Of a stretch of 64,000 bases of DNA, positions 10,367 through 22,600 are shown piece after piece. Location of the stretch: NCBI RefSeq assembly GCF_000002425.4, contig NC_037273.1:4462521-4526520 (forward strand), read 5' to 3'. The notes beneath the pieces are model-generated. The model saw only the letters and a program-made list of their open reading frames with translations, did no database searches and was not told the origin of the DNA. The DNA comes from Physcomitrium patens (lineage: Eukaryota; Streptophyta; Bryopsida; Funariales; Funariaceae). The position numbers were made by a program, and so were the translations under genes. How positions within the stretch are numbered: position 1 is the first letter of the stretch; each line of letters opens with the position of its first letter.

Positions 10367-10996
10367 TTACAATCGAAAAACAATATAATCAATTTTGTAG
10401 GTAATCCCTGCAATTACTATATCAATACTTTGTAAAATATCCATAGATTTAACTCGACTGGAGTCCGCCATTCTCAAAACCACTGTAGTAGGCAATAAGT
10501 GATCCAAACCCAACTCTTCTATTGTAGCGGCATTCATAAGATTTACAATAGATGCTCCGTCTACTTGCACTTTCGATACTAACACTCCATCAATTGAAAC
10601 ATCAATCTTTGGTGCATCCGGATTGGGATTCAAACTTACTTCTCGAATTTTTTTATTTTGAGATCTGCGATAAATTAATGAAGAATTCCAGATAGTTTGG
10701 TACTCAGGTGCTACCGCCAATAGTTGCTTCATAGAGATCATGGGTTGTATGGTGCCCAAATCTTTTAGAATATCATATGATTTTATATTAGTGATAATTT
10801 TCAATGTCTGTTTCTTCTTCCCAGTCTTAAACACCCATGCAGGTAAATTGGTTTTCTCTATATTAGAAATTGATAAAGCTACTGGAATTGAATTTGATGG
10901 AGCTTGTAAAATTGCTTCTTTCAATGGATAAGATTGTTCTTGTAATTGGGTTGATATTAGTTCCTTGGAATTCACGCCTCTAAGAGGATCTTTCAA
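10367..10996 (-). pseudogene. Retropepsin-like protease region of element C
   Basis: A 209-codon frame contains KVQVDGASIVNLMNAATIEE and VVLRMADSSRVKSMDI. This matches the aspartic-protease pattern of plant gypsy polyproteins (D-x-G-A-S/A followed by hydrophobic residues), with a D-G-A active site. The enzyme would cut the gag-pol polyprotein. It lies between gag (higher coordinates) and the RT remnant, in the expected order for a minus-strand element. No upstream ATG of the full polyprotein is intact, so I treat it as a fragment. Confidence 0.65.
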
Positions 10997-11513
10997 TAGA
11001 AAGAACGTTTCTCAAAATTATGTAGAGATCAAAACAGCTTGACATGGAACCAAAGCCTCCATAATTGGTACCTCATTAGGGTGCATAATTGATTCTAGTC
11101 TTATACTGAGTAAGAACCCCTCGTCAGAACCTGAATTGGATGTCCCTGTAATTGGATCCAATTCGCCCTTTGCTTCAGGATCATCCAAATGTTGAATTGG
11201 TCTTTTTTTCTTTTCTTGACTTCTTGTAAAGACAGCTTGGACTACTTCTACCTGATGAACTGGTGAATCTTGAGGACCTTGATTTATCTCCTCTATTTTT
11301 TCTTGGCTTTAGATCTACTGATCTTGATTATTGAAATTGAACGGAACATTACATTGGTGATAAGTATGTCCCGACTGCTTACATTTCATCTATACATATT
11401 TCTGTTTGAACTTGATTGACTTTCCATTGAGTCAATGGAATCATGGTCTATTTATTGAATTGTTGTTGCCTTTGTAAATGCCAGCAATTTTGGGTAGGAT
11501 GCTTTCCTCCGCT

Positions 11514-12770
11514 GTCGTGTTGTAACACGAGTATACCGTGAAAATATAAAGAAAGGGGACTTTTATTAATGTTCAGTTATCTTGAATATTGGGAGCAATG
11601 ACCAACTCCAGTGCAAATACTGAGTGGCCAGGTTCAGTCACCCCGTTACAGTCAGGCGGGGCATACTGAAATGCTCCGTTCGATTCCAATAACGGAAGTC
11701 AGCAGGAAGGGAAAGGACCAATTCACACGACGGGTGAGCCTGGTTCGAAGAGCCAATTGGATCTAATTTCAAGAATCCAATCCGAGTCCTCTTACCCAAT
11801 ATGAGACCTGAATTGGTCGGGCAACCCAATACAGTCTAGTTACGGGAAAATCCAGGTTTTACTATGGGCCTCAACCAATCTGTTGTGAAGGACCAATTTG
11901 ATCCAATTACGGGGACATCTGGGTCTTACTACTAGACTCTTAGCCAATATGAGACCTGAATTGGTCGGGCGACTCAATATGGATCCGAGTACGGGGTTTC
12001 GATTCTGTTTCAGGCTGTCCTATTCTCTGTGCCGTTTCAGGGAACGTTGTTTTCAATAAAAAGATCTCTTAAAGGTAAAAACGGGGGAGAAAGCTCTGAC
12101 GGCGAGAGCCAATTTCGGATCCAAGCTCTGACGGTGGGAGCCAATTCCGGATCCAAGACGGAAGATTGAAGAAATTCAGAGGATAAGGTTAGGAGAGAGA
12201 ATAAGTTTTGGAGGAGTTTTGAAGGATGCGAGAGAGCTAGCTTCATGCTTTGGGCGGGGAAAGAAGACAGAGAATTGGGTTCTTTTTCTTCATAGGGTTT
12301 TGGGAAGACTGAGGCAATCGTTACTGAAGTCAGTGTTGTAATGATGAATCGGGATTTTTAATGAAGTGGGTTTGATTACTCTTGACTGTTTTGTGAAATC
12401 GAGTTATGTCTGTGATAAAGAGTTAAAAGGGTGTCTATAGGATTGAGTATGCGGAGTGAATGAAATTTATTGGGTTAATATAACGAGACATTCAGTGGAT
12501 ACAAGATCGTGAGTATAAAGCAGTGTCGAAGATTAGCAGTTTGGGTTGTTCGGGGTTCTCTGTAACGTCTAGAGACCTACCGGTCGGGACAAAAAGGACT
12601 TCGGCGAGCAGTCGAAGGACATCCGTATAGATTTATGGTGTATTCTTGCAATCGTTTATATTCCAACAGTCAAAAACTGATAGACTGCTTGACTATTGGC
12701 GAATTTCCATACTACCTTCTACAGCCAGACGCCCGGCACGTTCTCGAGTAGAAAAGCACGTAATACAACA
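11514..12770. mobile_element. Probable solo LTR (D) inside element C
   Basis: A 1.26-kb block of clearly higher GC than its surroundings is bounded by the perfect 5-mer CCGCT on both sides (11509-11513 and 12771-12775). Its ends resemble each other inversely: TGTTGTAACACG starts at 11518 and CGTAATACAACA ends at 12770, as in LTR termini. It contains a 27-bp identical direct repeat (11796-11822 and 11944-11970) and no coding sequence I can recognise. Four extra bases (GTCG) lie between the left CCGCT and the TGTTG terminus. Orientation is uncertain. Confidence 0.65.
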
Positions 12771-12775
12771 CCGCT

Positions 12776-13900
12776 AAATGTACATTGAACACCCATTTGT
12801 CTGAGTCATGGACATTTCGTATCAAAATGACCTTGTCCTTTACAATTATTACACCATACATTAGGTCTCGTATTAGAAGGCTTATGTCGTTTCTCCTTAT
12901 CTTTAGCCAAATTCACGGCCAATTCTTCCATCTTCTTTGTTAGATTTAATAACAAGGCTTCATTTAGATCTTTAACACTCATATTTGAACAACTTTGGTT
13001 GTTAATAGGTTGGCAATATAAAATAAGGTGTCATTGTTATTGGCGCTATTACTTGGAGTGGTGTAGTATTAACTGGTTGTTGCAACATAATATTCTTTAC
13101 ATTGGAGGCAGCCATTTGTGGATAATTACCCATCGATACATTTTCCGGTTGTATTTGCTGGCTTCTTGAATTTAGAATCATCGTGGCCCCTATTGTTAAC
13201 AATTGGTCATAATGACATTCTTTTCATACCTTTGCTCATGCCAACAATGCCTCTACCATAGTTGGTTGAGCTTCTTTTACAAACATTTTTAATTTTGCTG
13301 GATGCAAATCATTGATTAATATCGATAATATAAATGTCTCTAACATTTGATTATTTGACCATTTACAAAGTATATCTACGACCCGACCATAATAAGACTC
13401 TATTGATTCCCTCGCAAACATCCTGCTATTCATAAAACTTTCTTGAAGCCGATCTTCAAATTCAATTGGTCAAAAATGGATTAGGAAGGTATTCCTCAAG
13501 GCCTCCCAATTTAGAAATCTATCCACTGGTTGTCGATTATACCATTCAAAAGTTTTATCTTTTAAAGTTGCTGGCAACCATCTCAACCAAATGTCTTCAA
13601 TTCTACCATTATTAGCCACGTAGACTGTCAAGAATTGAGATATATGGTAATTGAATCAAATCAACCACTAAAAATAGATAATGGTACGACACTTGTAGTT
13701 CGGTCTCCTACTACTTTCATTTGTATTATAATTGGTACTTTTGGCACTTCTGCGGCCATTGGTTTTATCACTGATCTCCTTATTATTTGAATCTGAATTT
13801 TTCTTCCTTTGGTTTTTCTTGGACCTGCAATTCGTTTTTGTCATTCCCGTAGGATATTTCTTATGCATAATTGCTCTTGTCTTTCTTTTTCTTATCGATT
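12776..13900 (-). pseudogene. gag of element C (broken)
   Basis: The segment at 13236-13433 (SIESYYGRVVDILCKWSNNQ, then LHPAKLKMFVKEAQP) is typical of the capsid domain of plant gypsy gag proteins. Upstream on the minus strand (about 13500-13620) the tryptophan-rich motif that precedes it is still visible (AGCAA and TGGTT contexts encoding W-L-P), and a nucleocapsid-like stretch lies downstream at 12776-12900. The frame is broken by several stops and it has no intact start. Confidence 0.6.
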
Positions 13901-14089
13901 AATCCTTTGATAATCCTTTCTTTCATGATTATCACTCATAATTTTTCATTCTTCACGGCAAAATCAATATTGCCTTGAATTATAACTTATATATTTGTAA
14001 CCCTAAAACTGGTTCTTTTCACATTTTCATTCAACATATAATTCCATCTCCCATACAATCAATTTCTAATATTTTATATTATTATCATT

Positions 14090-14107
14090 TCCTTGGCAGC
14101 AGTGCTA
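14090..14107 (-). other. tRNA-Asp-like primer-binding site of element C
   Basis: On the minus strand, three bases inside the 5' LTR, the sequence TAGCACTGCTGCCAAGGA matches the tRNA-Asp primer site used by Athila/Tat-type elements (TGGCGCCGTTGCCGGGGA) at 12 of 18 positions, with all six differences being transitions. This suggests a different lineage from the chromoviruses around it. Confidence 0.5.
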
Positions 14108-14110
14108 AAA

Positions 14111-14695
14111 TGTTGTTCTCGTTGCATTCAAGCTTTGATATACCAAAGCAATTGAACTAATAGAGGTAGGTTCAAATACGGAGAAAGACTAGTTATATAA
14201 ATTGGGTCTGTTAGTGTCACAATTGACTGTACTCTAGCTATCAGAAATCAATTATCAAACTATAAAATATCAAGGCTTACTACTTCCATCTTAATTCAAT
14301 CCATAATCCATTATACGACTATCAATTCAACAATACTTCCATATTCTTATCAATTCATCTCCCACTTACTCTCTTTGTGGTTTATATATATTTAATTTTT
14401 GATCTCCAGCTTACCTATTGTATTCAGTTTCTCAATTCATTACACAAAATTCAATATCTCGGCTTACAAATCTCATAGTCTGGCTATGATCTCTCTTTCC
14501 TCAACCTATTTATCCTACCAAGAAGATGATCTATTGGCCAGCAGATTCCAAAGGTTATGACTCTTTGAATTCTTAACCATTTATTCCACTAACAACCTAT
14601 TGTTACCAATTAAACTGCCTAACCATAAGTCTAATTCTGAAGGTTATCAATAATCAACCAGTAACTTACCACAAAGTTTATTTACCTATTCTACA
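14111..14695 (-). repeat. 5' LTR of element C
   Basis: A 585-bp block starting TGTTGTTCTCG and ending CTACA, aligned with 8344-8955. It is adjacent to the primer site at 14090-14107 and followed by ACTAT, one copy of the target site. Element A resumes at 14701. Confidence 0.82.
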
Positions 14696-14700
14696 ACTAT

Positions 14701-16237
14701 TATAATCTTTAGTTGCTACATCTAAAGGAAATGTCTTATGAATAACATCTCCAAAAGACAACAAACGATTAATGATGTTTCTTATTTTTTGACAAGGCTG
14801 AGGCTTCTGAATCTAATAATGTAAAGACTTTGGGATTTTAAGGTCCTAAATATACATCTATTATAAAATAAGATGACAAATCTAAAAGAATAAAAAAATA
14901 GGGCCTTTATTATGTATTGTACATGATTCTAGCCGCATGGTTCTTGTTATAGTTGGAGAAACTTGTATCCTGACACATTTTCTTCTTTGGTAATTGTGCT
15001 TTTTATTTTATGATTGCATTTTTTCCTTAAAAAATATTGAATAGAGGCTTAGTTTTCTAGAATATGAGTACAAATTCTTATGACAATGTCAAATCTTTTC
15101 ATGCTCTATGAAGCATTTAAAATATACTATATCATTTTGCATTAGTTTTGACCTTGATGAATAAGTTTTTGAAACTTTAAAAACTACCATCATGACTTGA
15201 TTTGTTTCTTTCTAGCCAAGTCTTTATTCATGATACCTTTCAAATAATTGATTATTGCATGTAATAGCTTGAATAATAAATTATTTTAAGGATTTTATCT
15301 TTGGCAATGTTAATAATAAATCTTTTGCATTATCTTTCAACTCATATCAAAATTAATTATTGAGGGCTTTATCATACCAATTCATGTTGCAAGCAAGGTT
15401 TTGGAATTTAGTAGTATATATGGTGGCTAATCATGATCCTTGTAATAAAGATAAAAGTTTGGTCTTTGCTATTCTTTCTTAATTATTTTCTCTAAATGTA
15501 GATATAATCACTTCTAAGAATGAATTTAAATCATAAAGGAGTCATAAATTCTTTTCTATTAAAGGTGCAAACCAAATAAAAGTACTTCCAAATAAAAATA
15601 TACTTATAAATCCAACTTTTATAAATCCATGAATGTATTAAAAAAGATGCAAGCTTAAATAGAACATGACTTATTAAAAATCTTCAAAGTTTTGATCTTC
15701 TTCCATTAAACTTATCTTACATTCTAATTCATATTTTCATTATAATTATAGAAGCAAAACTTTCTAAATTTGGTTATGATATTGATTTACTTGCTTCCTT
15801 TAATTGCACAACTTCTTACTGTAGATTCTAAATTTCTTGCATAATCATAGGATTAGTATTTCCATTGTTGGTACTAGTGATGTGTGAAATTTCTACTCCA
15901 AGAATATTGATAAGTTTGTAAAGATCTGCAATAGTTACTAATCTATTTTTACTTCCACCAAGTATAGCATCTATGACTTTTTCTTCCATTTCAAACATCT
16001 TTATAAATCTACAAGTCAAATTAGAGGAGAGTAGTCCAAATCTTCTAATATCAAATGAAATTTTTTACAAAGAGGGATAATCCACTCTCTTTAAGAAAAA
16101 AAAATTCAATATTAGAAAATAAAATAGTTTATTTAAATGTGAATAATCTACAACCTTCAAAATACAACAATAGAAGTAGAATAATCCACTTACTTCTAAA
16201 ACAAGATAAGAACAAAAAATTAGCACTCTTGTCAAAC
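14701..16237 (-). pseudogene. Protease and gag remnant of element A (right segment)
   Basis: On the minus strand the order is gag leader next to the LTR, then gag, then the start of protease next to element C. The region aligns with 60320-61800 of element G; for example the leader GTTTGACAAGAGTGC and the protease stretch near 14740 are recognisable. Multiple stops and AT-rich drift leave no usable frame. Confidence 0.7.
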
Positions 16238-16760
16238 TATCAAGGACATAAACTTCAAAAAACTAAAATATCAAAATAATCTTATAATAATTAGAAAGAT
16301 TAGAAAATCTTTCAAAGATGATATATTAATAAATTAGAATGGCTATTGCCAAAGACAAGAAGACTAAAAAGTCTTGAAATAAGATTTAAGACTAGAAAGG
16401 CGTTGAAAAGAGTGAAGAAGGCTTCACTCTTGCCTCCATATATACTCTTAACTAAGAGCTATGTAGCAATATTCTATAAGACCTTGAAGACATTTTGACT
16501 TTGCAAGACTTATATTTTAACTTATAAGATAAGTTTTTTATATATACACCACATAATGTTCTATAACCTAGCAACAGGTAGTTAACTTATTGACCAAGTT
16601 TCTATCCTACCAATCAACTACAAACACATGTAAATTCAAAACAGTGTCTATGAAGCTTCTAGGAAGTTTTTTTAGAAAATACTATGAAATAAATTTACTT
16701 TTATCTACTTCTATTTAATAATATAGGTAAATATTATAATAAATATATATATCTATGATA
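16238..16760 (-). repeat. 5' LTR of element A (family A LTR, decayed)
   Basis: About 523 bp aligned with the 561-bp LTRs of element G. The termini are decayed (TATCA and TGATA for TGTCA and TGACA), consistent with C-to-T change. The inverted repeat next to the TATA box is retained with a perfect 10-bp stem (16408-16417 and 16422-16431), although the rest has diverged strongly. Confidence 0.75.
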
Positions 16761-17854
16761 CTTGTTTTCTTTATAAATATGCTTCAAGAATATCTTATAT
16801 ATTAGTTTTTTTGTCTCAAGAATTCTAAATTTTAATGAATTTATCTTACATTTAAAAAAAAAATCTAAAAATCCAATCTCTTTGAGATCAAATCTTAGTG
16901 AGTTTGATTATCCATAGAGACTTATTTTAGGATAGTTTCTTTTTTAGCTTCTTTCAATGTAGTCTTTTTTTACTACATCTATCTTCAAAAGAATTGAGAT
17001 TTTTTTAAAAAAAAAAATTGAATCATTAAAAATTAATATATTTAATTTAAAATATTTTAAATTTTTATCATTTTATTATTTTATTTTTATTTAAATATAT
17101 ATTTTTAAAAATATATTGAATATTTTATTTTATTTATTTTAAATTAAATAAAATATTATATATATTACAAATAATTTTACAAATAGAAATATTATTTTAT
17201 TAGATTTTTAAAAAATTTAATATATCTAAATTTTTAAATATTCATTAACACATTAAAATTTATCTTAGTAGTTTAATTAATTCATAATCAAGTAAATATA
17301 CTAAATATCAAATAAATATATAAAATAAATAAATAGTTGTATATAATATAAAATTATATTTTTTTAAATACAAGATATATATGAGAAGCTTGAATATGCC
17401 AAAATTTAAATAATTTAATATTATTATTTATAGACATGCAAAATAAAATAAGTAAAAAAATTAATTTCAATGATTTAGACCAAATGAAGATAAATGCTTA
17501 GTTTTGCAATGTTTTTTATGGTTAAGGTTTATAAAGTATTTCCATTATAACTAAATAAATTTCTTAATTAGAATGTGATAGTTTCTTTTTTTAGTAAATA
17601 TGAGATAGAATCATTTTTAATGATTAGTTAGTCATTTGATTAGTCACATGATGGCTTAAATTACTTATTGAACTTTTAAAAAATCTTTAAATGTAAAAAA
17701 AACAAAATCTTTAAATTTTCTAACTTTTATTTCAAATTTTTATAATAAACTATTCATTAGTTAACTTTAGACTACAATCTTATATTTTTTTAATTAAAAT
17801 TAAATTTATGTTATTAATAATATTTAATCTTTTATTCAAACCATGAGTGAAATA
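16761..17854. other. AT-rich stretch without recognisable genes
   Basis: Long A and T runs, no coding frame of interest and no repeat shared with the rest of the window that I could see. It separates the A nest from element B and may be decayed transposon or intergenic DNA. Confidence 0.5.
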
Positions 17855-18356
17855 TGACTAGACTATCTTAGAAACCCAAGATCCTTCTAATCTACAACAA
17901 CATAAGGCCTTATCACAAAATAGGACAAAATAAATCAAAATAAAATTGAATGGAACTAAATAAAATAGGACATGAAAGAAAAAATTGAAAAAATAGAAAT
18001 AGAATAAAATAAAATAAATCTAAACAAAAAAATACAAAACCAAACTTTACTAAGAAAAAAGGTCCAAAGCCATACTTGACTTAATGTCCCAAAAGGCCTT
18101 GGCTAGTCCTATTTATACCTTATCCTACTACTTTAGACCTTTTAGAATGTTTCTAGGTTGTAGGCCCTCTCTAAACAACTACCTTAAACACTTTTTTATA
18201 GAATTTTTTATGATAGGCTCTACCTAAGTAATTGCCTTCAATCTTCTCTAAAATGTTCCATGCTAGATCCTACTTAGTTTACTAATCTAACCTCAATTCT
18301 AGAAACTTCTATGGTTCTAATTATCTATATAATTATCTTATCTTTACCTTGTTACA
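17855..18356 (-). repeat. 3' LTR of element B
   Basis: A 502-bp block (TGACTAG to GTTACA) aligned with 29615-30174. On the minus strand it is preceded by a purine-rich stretch (GTAGAGGGAGATT). The second copy is longer because it has a duplication of about 58 bp. Confidence 0.7.
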
Positions 18357-18882
18357 ATTAATCTCCCTCTACTAATGCGGAACGTCATCGTTTTACTCTC
18401 GATAGTATCTCCAAATTGTCTCTTAGCAATGGATGAAGTTTTATACAGGTTTTCATGTTGCATTAAGAATGGAATAATCTTTTTAAACAACTTTGTAATG
18501 AAGTTGTGGTCGTCTACTATGACGAAGGTAGCGATGTTCTAAAATGTTGTCTACTACATATTCTTGTTGATCATCAAGTAAAATTGATAATAGTAGTGGA
18601 TGATGTTGATCCAAAAAGTACTTTGGCTTGGTATGAAATTCCTTCACTTACAAAACATGGAAGATTGGATGGACCTAAATATATGGAAAAAACTTGAAGT
18701 GGTATGTGACATCAGAAATCATTGGACAAATGTGGAAAGGACTAAGCCATCGAGGTGTTAGTTTACAAATTTGGATTGATGTAACAAGTAGCAAATTGGC
18801 ATTGGAGAGTAATATGTAATCATCCTTCCAAAACATCTTGTATTTTTGATAGTTATCCGCATACTACTTTTGTCAATTCTAT
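18357..18882 (-). pseudogene. 3' internal end of element B
   Basis: Runs from the polypurine-like tract to the target site of element H. The first 180 bp match 30175-30350. Conserved residues on the minus strand include RQFGDTIESK. No intact frame or chromodomain is visible. It is the region between integrase and the 3' LTR. Confidence 0.55.
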
Positions 18883-19214
18883 TGTCACAAATTTAGAATA
18901 CTGTCTGAAAATCTAAACAAGAAGCTAAAGAAGAATTGGCAAGAACTAGATTAATCAGATGAATATAAGAAGAATAGTATAGAGGTGAGCTAGAGTTCCA
19001 AGAGGTATATTGTCGAGATTGAGGATCCCCTCAATCTCGGCTCCTATATATACTACAAGCTAGGAAGCTTCTTAAATAGCTTCCACAAACTAGAAAGCTT
19101 CTCAAGCAGCTTCCACGAGCTTGAAAACTTCTCAAGTAGCTTCTACAAACTACAAAGCTTTTTTAGAACCTTCTAAAATCTTCTACAACTTCTTAGTATA
19201 TGTCCTTGATATCA
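18883..19214 (-). repeat. 3' LTR of element H
   Basis: 332 bp from TGTCAC to TATCA in plus coordinates. It contains an 11-bp perfect inverted repeat with a 4-nt loop at 19014-19039 and, next to it, the TATA box (minus strand, about 19044-19053). The GAA/TTC units present in its partner at 24789-24811 are partly decayed here. Confidence 0.85.
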
Positions 19215-19230
19215 CCTCCTCCCTTTAGCT
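19215..19230 (-). other. Polypurine tract of element H
   Basis: Minus-strand AAAGGGAGGAGG directly abuts the 3' LTR, matching the position and base content of the tract in element 1. Confidence 0.75.
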
Positions 19231-19262
19231 TTGAGGTCTCCGAGAAGCACTCCTATTGCAAG

Positions 19263-19580
19263 TCAATACCGATATAAGAAGTTAAAAATTTGTCACATAG
19301 TGTCTGCAATATACTCCAATTGTTGTTCGCGCAGCAAGTAGTTCATTGGTCCTTGTAACCAATGATAGTATCCCACGCCTTCGATTTTTGAGTAGGCATA
19401 AACTTCCGTGTCTTTATTGTAAAAATGCCTTGCAAACACTCCTTCGAGAAGATCACCATAGGTAGGTTCTACCTCAAATACAATCACTAGCGACCTGTTA
19501 CTAGGTATCCTCCATCATCTTTGTGAGATACTTGATTGAGAGGATATGACTGGTATGGTATCTATGTCTTGGCTATCCAT
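19263..19580 (-). pseudogene. Third ORF downstream of the chromodomain (ORF3), element H
   Basis: Starts with MDSQDIDT, almost identical to the start of ORF3 in element 1, and runs in one frame for 106 codons with TGA stops near codon 22 and near the end. The core EGVGYYHWLQGPMNYL followed by REQQLEYIAD aligns with elements 1 and G. The upstream part V-I-V-F-E-x-E-P-x-Y is also shared with element 1. Function unknown; position between chromodomain and polypurine tract is constant. Confidence 0.6.
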
Positions 19581-19649
19581 ATGAGACCAAAAAAAATAAG
19601 TACTAAATATAGAAGAATGGACTCAGGTTACAGATTTATAGTCTCTAAC

Positions 19650-22600
19650 TATGTCTTTTAGACGTTCCTTCTCCCCCTTCTTTGTAAGGCCGAGGATTTA
19701 GAGACTTTAAGGAAAAGAAACTTAATTGAAAAACTTTCATTGAAAGTGTTTAGGTTTTTGAGGATAGCATCGATAAAATTCCTATATTTTTTGTGACGTA
19801 TTGATAAGATTTTTTGCTGGTTCTCATGTGTGCTCATTGATATCATAACCGCTCCAATGCACTAGGTATTCCAATTTCTTCCACTTATGCTACAAATCTA
19901 GTACCTTTTCTACCTCGTATTCTTTGTGGTTCTTAATTTTAATACTAGGTGGCGGACATTGTACTCTTTCAAAAAAAGATGACTCTCGATAAGGCTCCAA
20001 TAAAAAAACGTGAAAGATTGGGTATACCTTCATAGCAGCCGATAATTCCAAATGGAATGCTAATAGATTGATTTAATTTTGGATGACAAATGGTCCCAAT
20101 CTCCAGTAGTCCAACTTATCACATGGTCACTTGGTTTTGATATTCCGTCGAAGCAACTATACTTTATGTCCAATTTTGAAAGTAGGTGCCTGATTCTGAA
20201 ATTTGTCTATGGATGCCTTGTAAGCTTCTTGGGTGGTTTGCAATTGAAGCTTCAACGTAGTTTGAAGCTCCAATAGTTATTTCACAAATCCTTCAGTTGT
20301 TGGATTGTTAATGGTTGAGGGACTTAACAAATCAAGCTTCGGATGATATCCATAGTTAGAAAAGAATGGTGTTTATTGAGTCAACGCATGAAGGGTGTTG
20401 TTATATGCAAACTCGGCTAATGATAGATATACAGTCCAATCATCTTGTTGATAGTTGATGCTGCATCGTAAATACTACTCCAAAGTTTGATTCACCAGTT
20501 TTGTTTGGCCATCAATTTGAAGATAGAAAGCCAAAGAAAGCTTGATATCTATCTTCAATATCTCAAAGAGAGATCTTTAGAACTTTGATACGAATTAGGT
20601 TCCTTGATCCAACATGATATCATCTGGTAAACTATGATATCGATACTTACTATCAATGAAGAGCCTTGTTGTGTCTTTGCTTGATGATGTTTTCTTGCAA
20701 GGAATAAAGTGTGCCATCTTTGTAAGCCGATCTACAACAATATAGATGCTGTCAAATGAATTTGATGGCGGCATGTCCGTAATGAAGTCTGTGGAAATTG
20801 AGGACTATGGCCGACGTGGAATATGCAATGATTGAAGAAGACCATAAGGATGATGTCGAGGGATCTTGAAGAAATATCACAAGAGAGGACAAAATCCTTG
20901 ACATCCTTCCACATTTGGGGCCACCTAAATCTTGAGAAATAAGTTCCAATGTCTTATTAAATCCAAAATATCCCGCAGCTAGAAAATTTTATCAAGATTG
21001 GAAAACTTAGAGTTGTACTGGTCCCTTTGGAATATACAATTGCTCTTCAAAATATAAAAGATCTTCTTTTACCTTGAACTTGTCATTATTGACATGTTGC
21101 ATGATATTGAGGGCTACAAAATCTCCAATAGTCACAGTACATACTTGGCTGAGGAAGTCAACATTACTTAGCATTATAGCAGTGCAAAGCCTGAATTGTT
21201 CCAACTTCAACAATGTTGTATATTGTTGATCAAACGTTGCTTCTCCAATCTTTGGTGTTAGATACGATCTCCTTGATAATACATCGGATAGTCTTTGTTG
21301 TTTTCAAGATTAATAAGTAATAACAAAGTCAAACCTGGATAGCAATATATTACATCGAGCTTGATGACGATTCTAAATCCGTGCCGACATAAAATATTCC
21401 AAATTCTTGTAATTTGTGTATATGGTCATCGGATGTGTAATTCTTTCAAAAAAGTGATGCCATTCTTAGAAAGAATCTACTATCACAAGAAGTTCTTTAT
21501 CGTAGATCTCACAGTTGATCTAGGTAGTACAAAACTTCCAAGAGTAGAACGCAATCGGATGAAGCTTCTTGTTTGTGTCTATCCACAAAAGTACAACTTC
21601 TATAGCAAAATCTAAAGCATCAGTCTCTAAATAAAAGGCCTTTGCAAAGTCTGGATGTACCAAGATTAGAGTCGTATTAAATACCCTCTTAAGATCTTGA
21701 AATACTTTTTTCCACTAGAGGTCTTCATTTGAGCTTGTCTTTACATATCAACTGAGTAAATGGAGTAGCAACTTGAGAATAATTCTTGATGAAGATCCGA
21801 TAGAAGTTAGCAAAGCTAAGAAAGCATTGTACATCTCTAATCTTCTTTGGAACTTCCCATGATATGATTACTTCTACCTTCTTAGGATCCATCTTCAAGC
21901 CTTCCGTAGTTGCAATGAATCCCAAAAATTCCATCTTAGTTTGGTTAAACAAACACTTCTCCAACTTGGCATAAAGTCCTTGCTTGTGGAGTTTTTCAAT
22001 GACTAGACAAACGTATTTTTCATGCTCTTCTATATTCTTGGAAAATATCAAAATATCACCCAGATAGATGACAACAAAATTGTGAAGGTGCTCTCAAAAG
22101 ATGTCATTCATCATGTGTTGAAAGATCGCTGCAGCATTGGTAAGATGGAAAGGCATGACATTATATTCAAAATGGCCATACCTTGTACGAAAAGCTGTCT
22201 TCCATTCGTCTCCTTCTTTGATATGCATGAAGTTGTAAGCTCCCCTTAGATCAATCTTTGTAAAGATCCTTGCACACCTAAGTTGCTCTAGAAGACCTGA
22301 TATCAAGCGTAATGGATAACGATTCTTCTTTGTCACCTTGTTGAGACCTCGATAATCCATGCACATCTGCAACAAGCCATCTTTCTTCTTCACAAATAAG
22401 ATTGGTGCTCCAACTAGCGACTTCAAATGATGAATGAAGTTCTTGGCTAGATTCTCATCAATGTACTTTCGTAACTCTGCTAACTCCGTCTGTGACAAAT
22501 TGTAGATTGGGCCAAAAGGTGGTTGTGCTCTTTCATGTAAGTCTATGGCACAATTGTATGGTCGATGCACTGGTAGCATGTCAGCATTCTTCTTTTGAAA

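Larger units (their letters stand above)
8344..14695 (-). mobile_element. Gypsy-type LTR element C, internally deleted, inserted into element A
   Basis: Two related LTRs (8344-8955 and 14111-14695) flank gag, protease and a short RT remnant, all on the minus strand. The flanking 5-mers ATTAT (8339-8343) and ACTAT (14696-14700) are the probable target-site duplication with one C-to-T change, and the corresponding place in element G reads continuously through ACTAT. Most of RT, RNase H and integrase is missing. The primer site and protease type differ from the chromoviruses, so this is another lineage. Confidence 0.82.
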
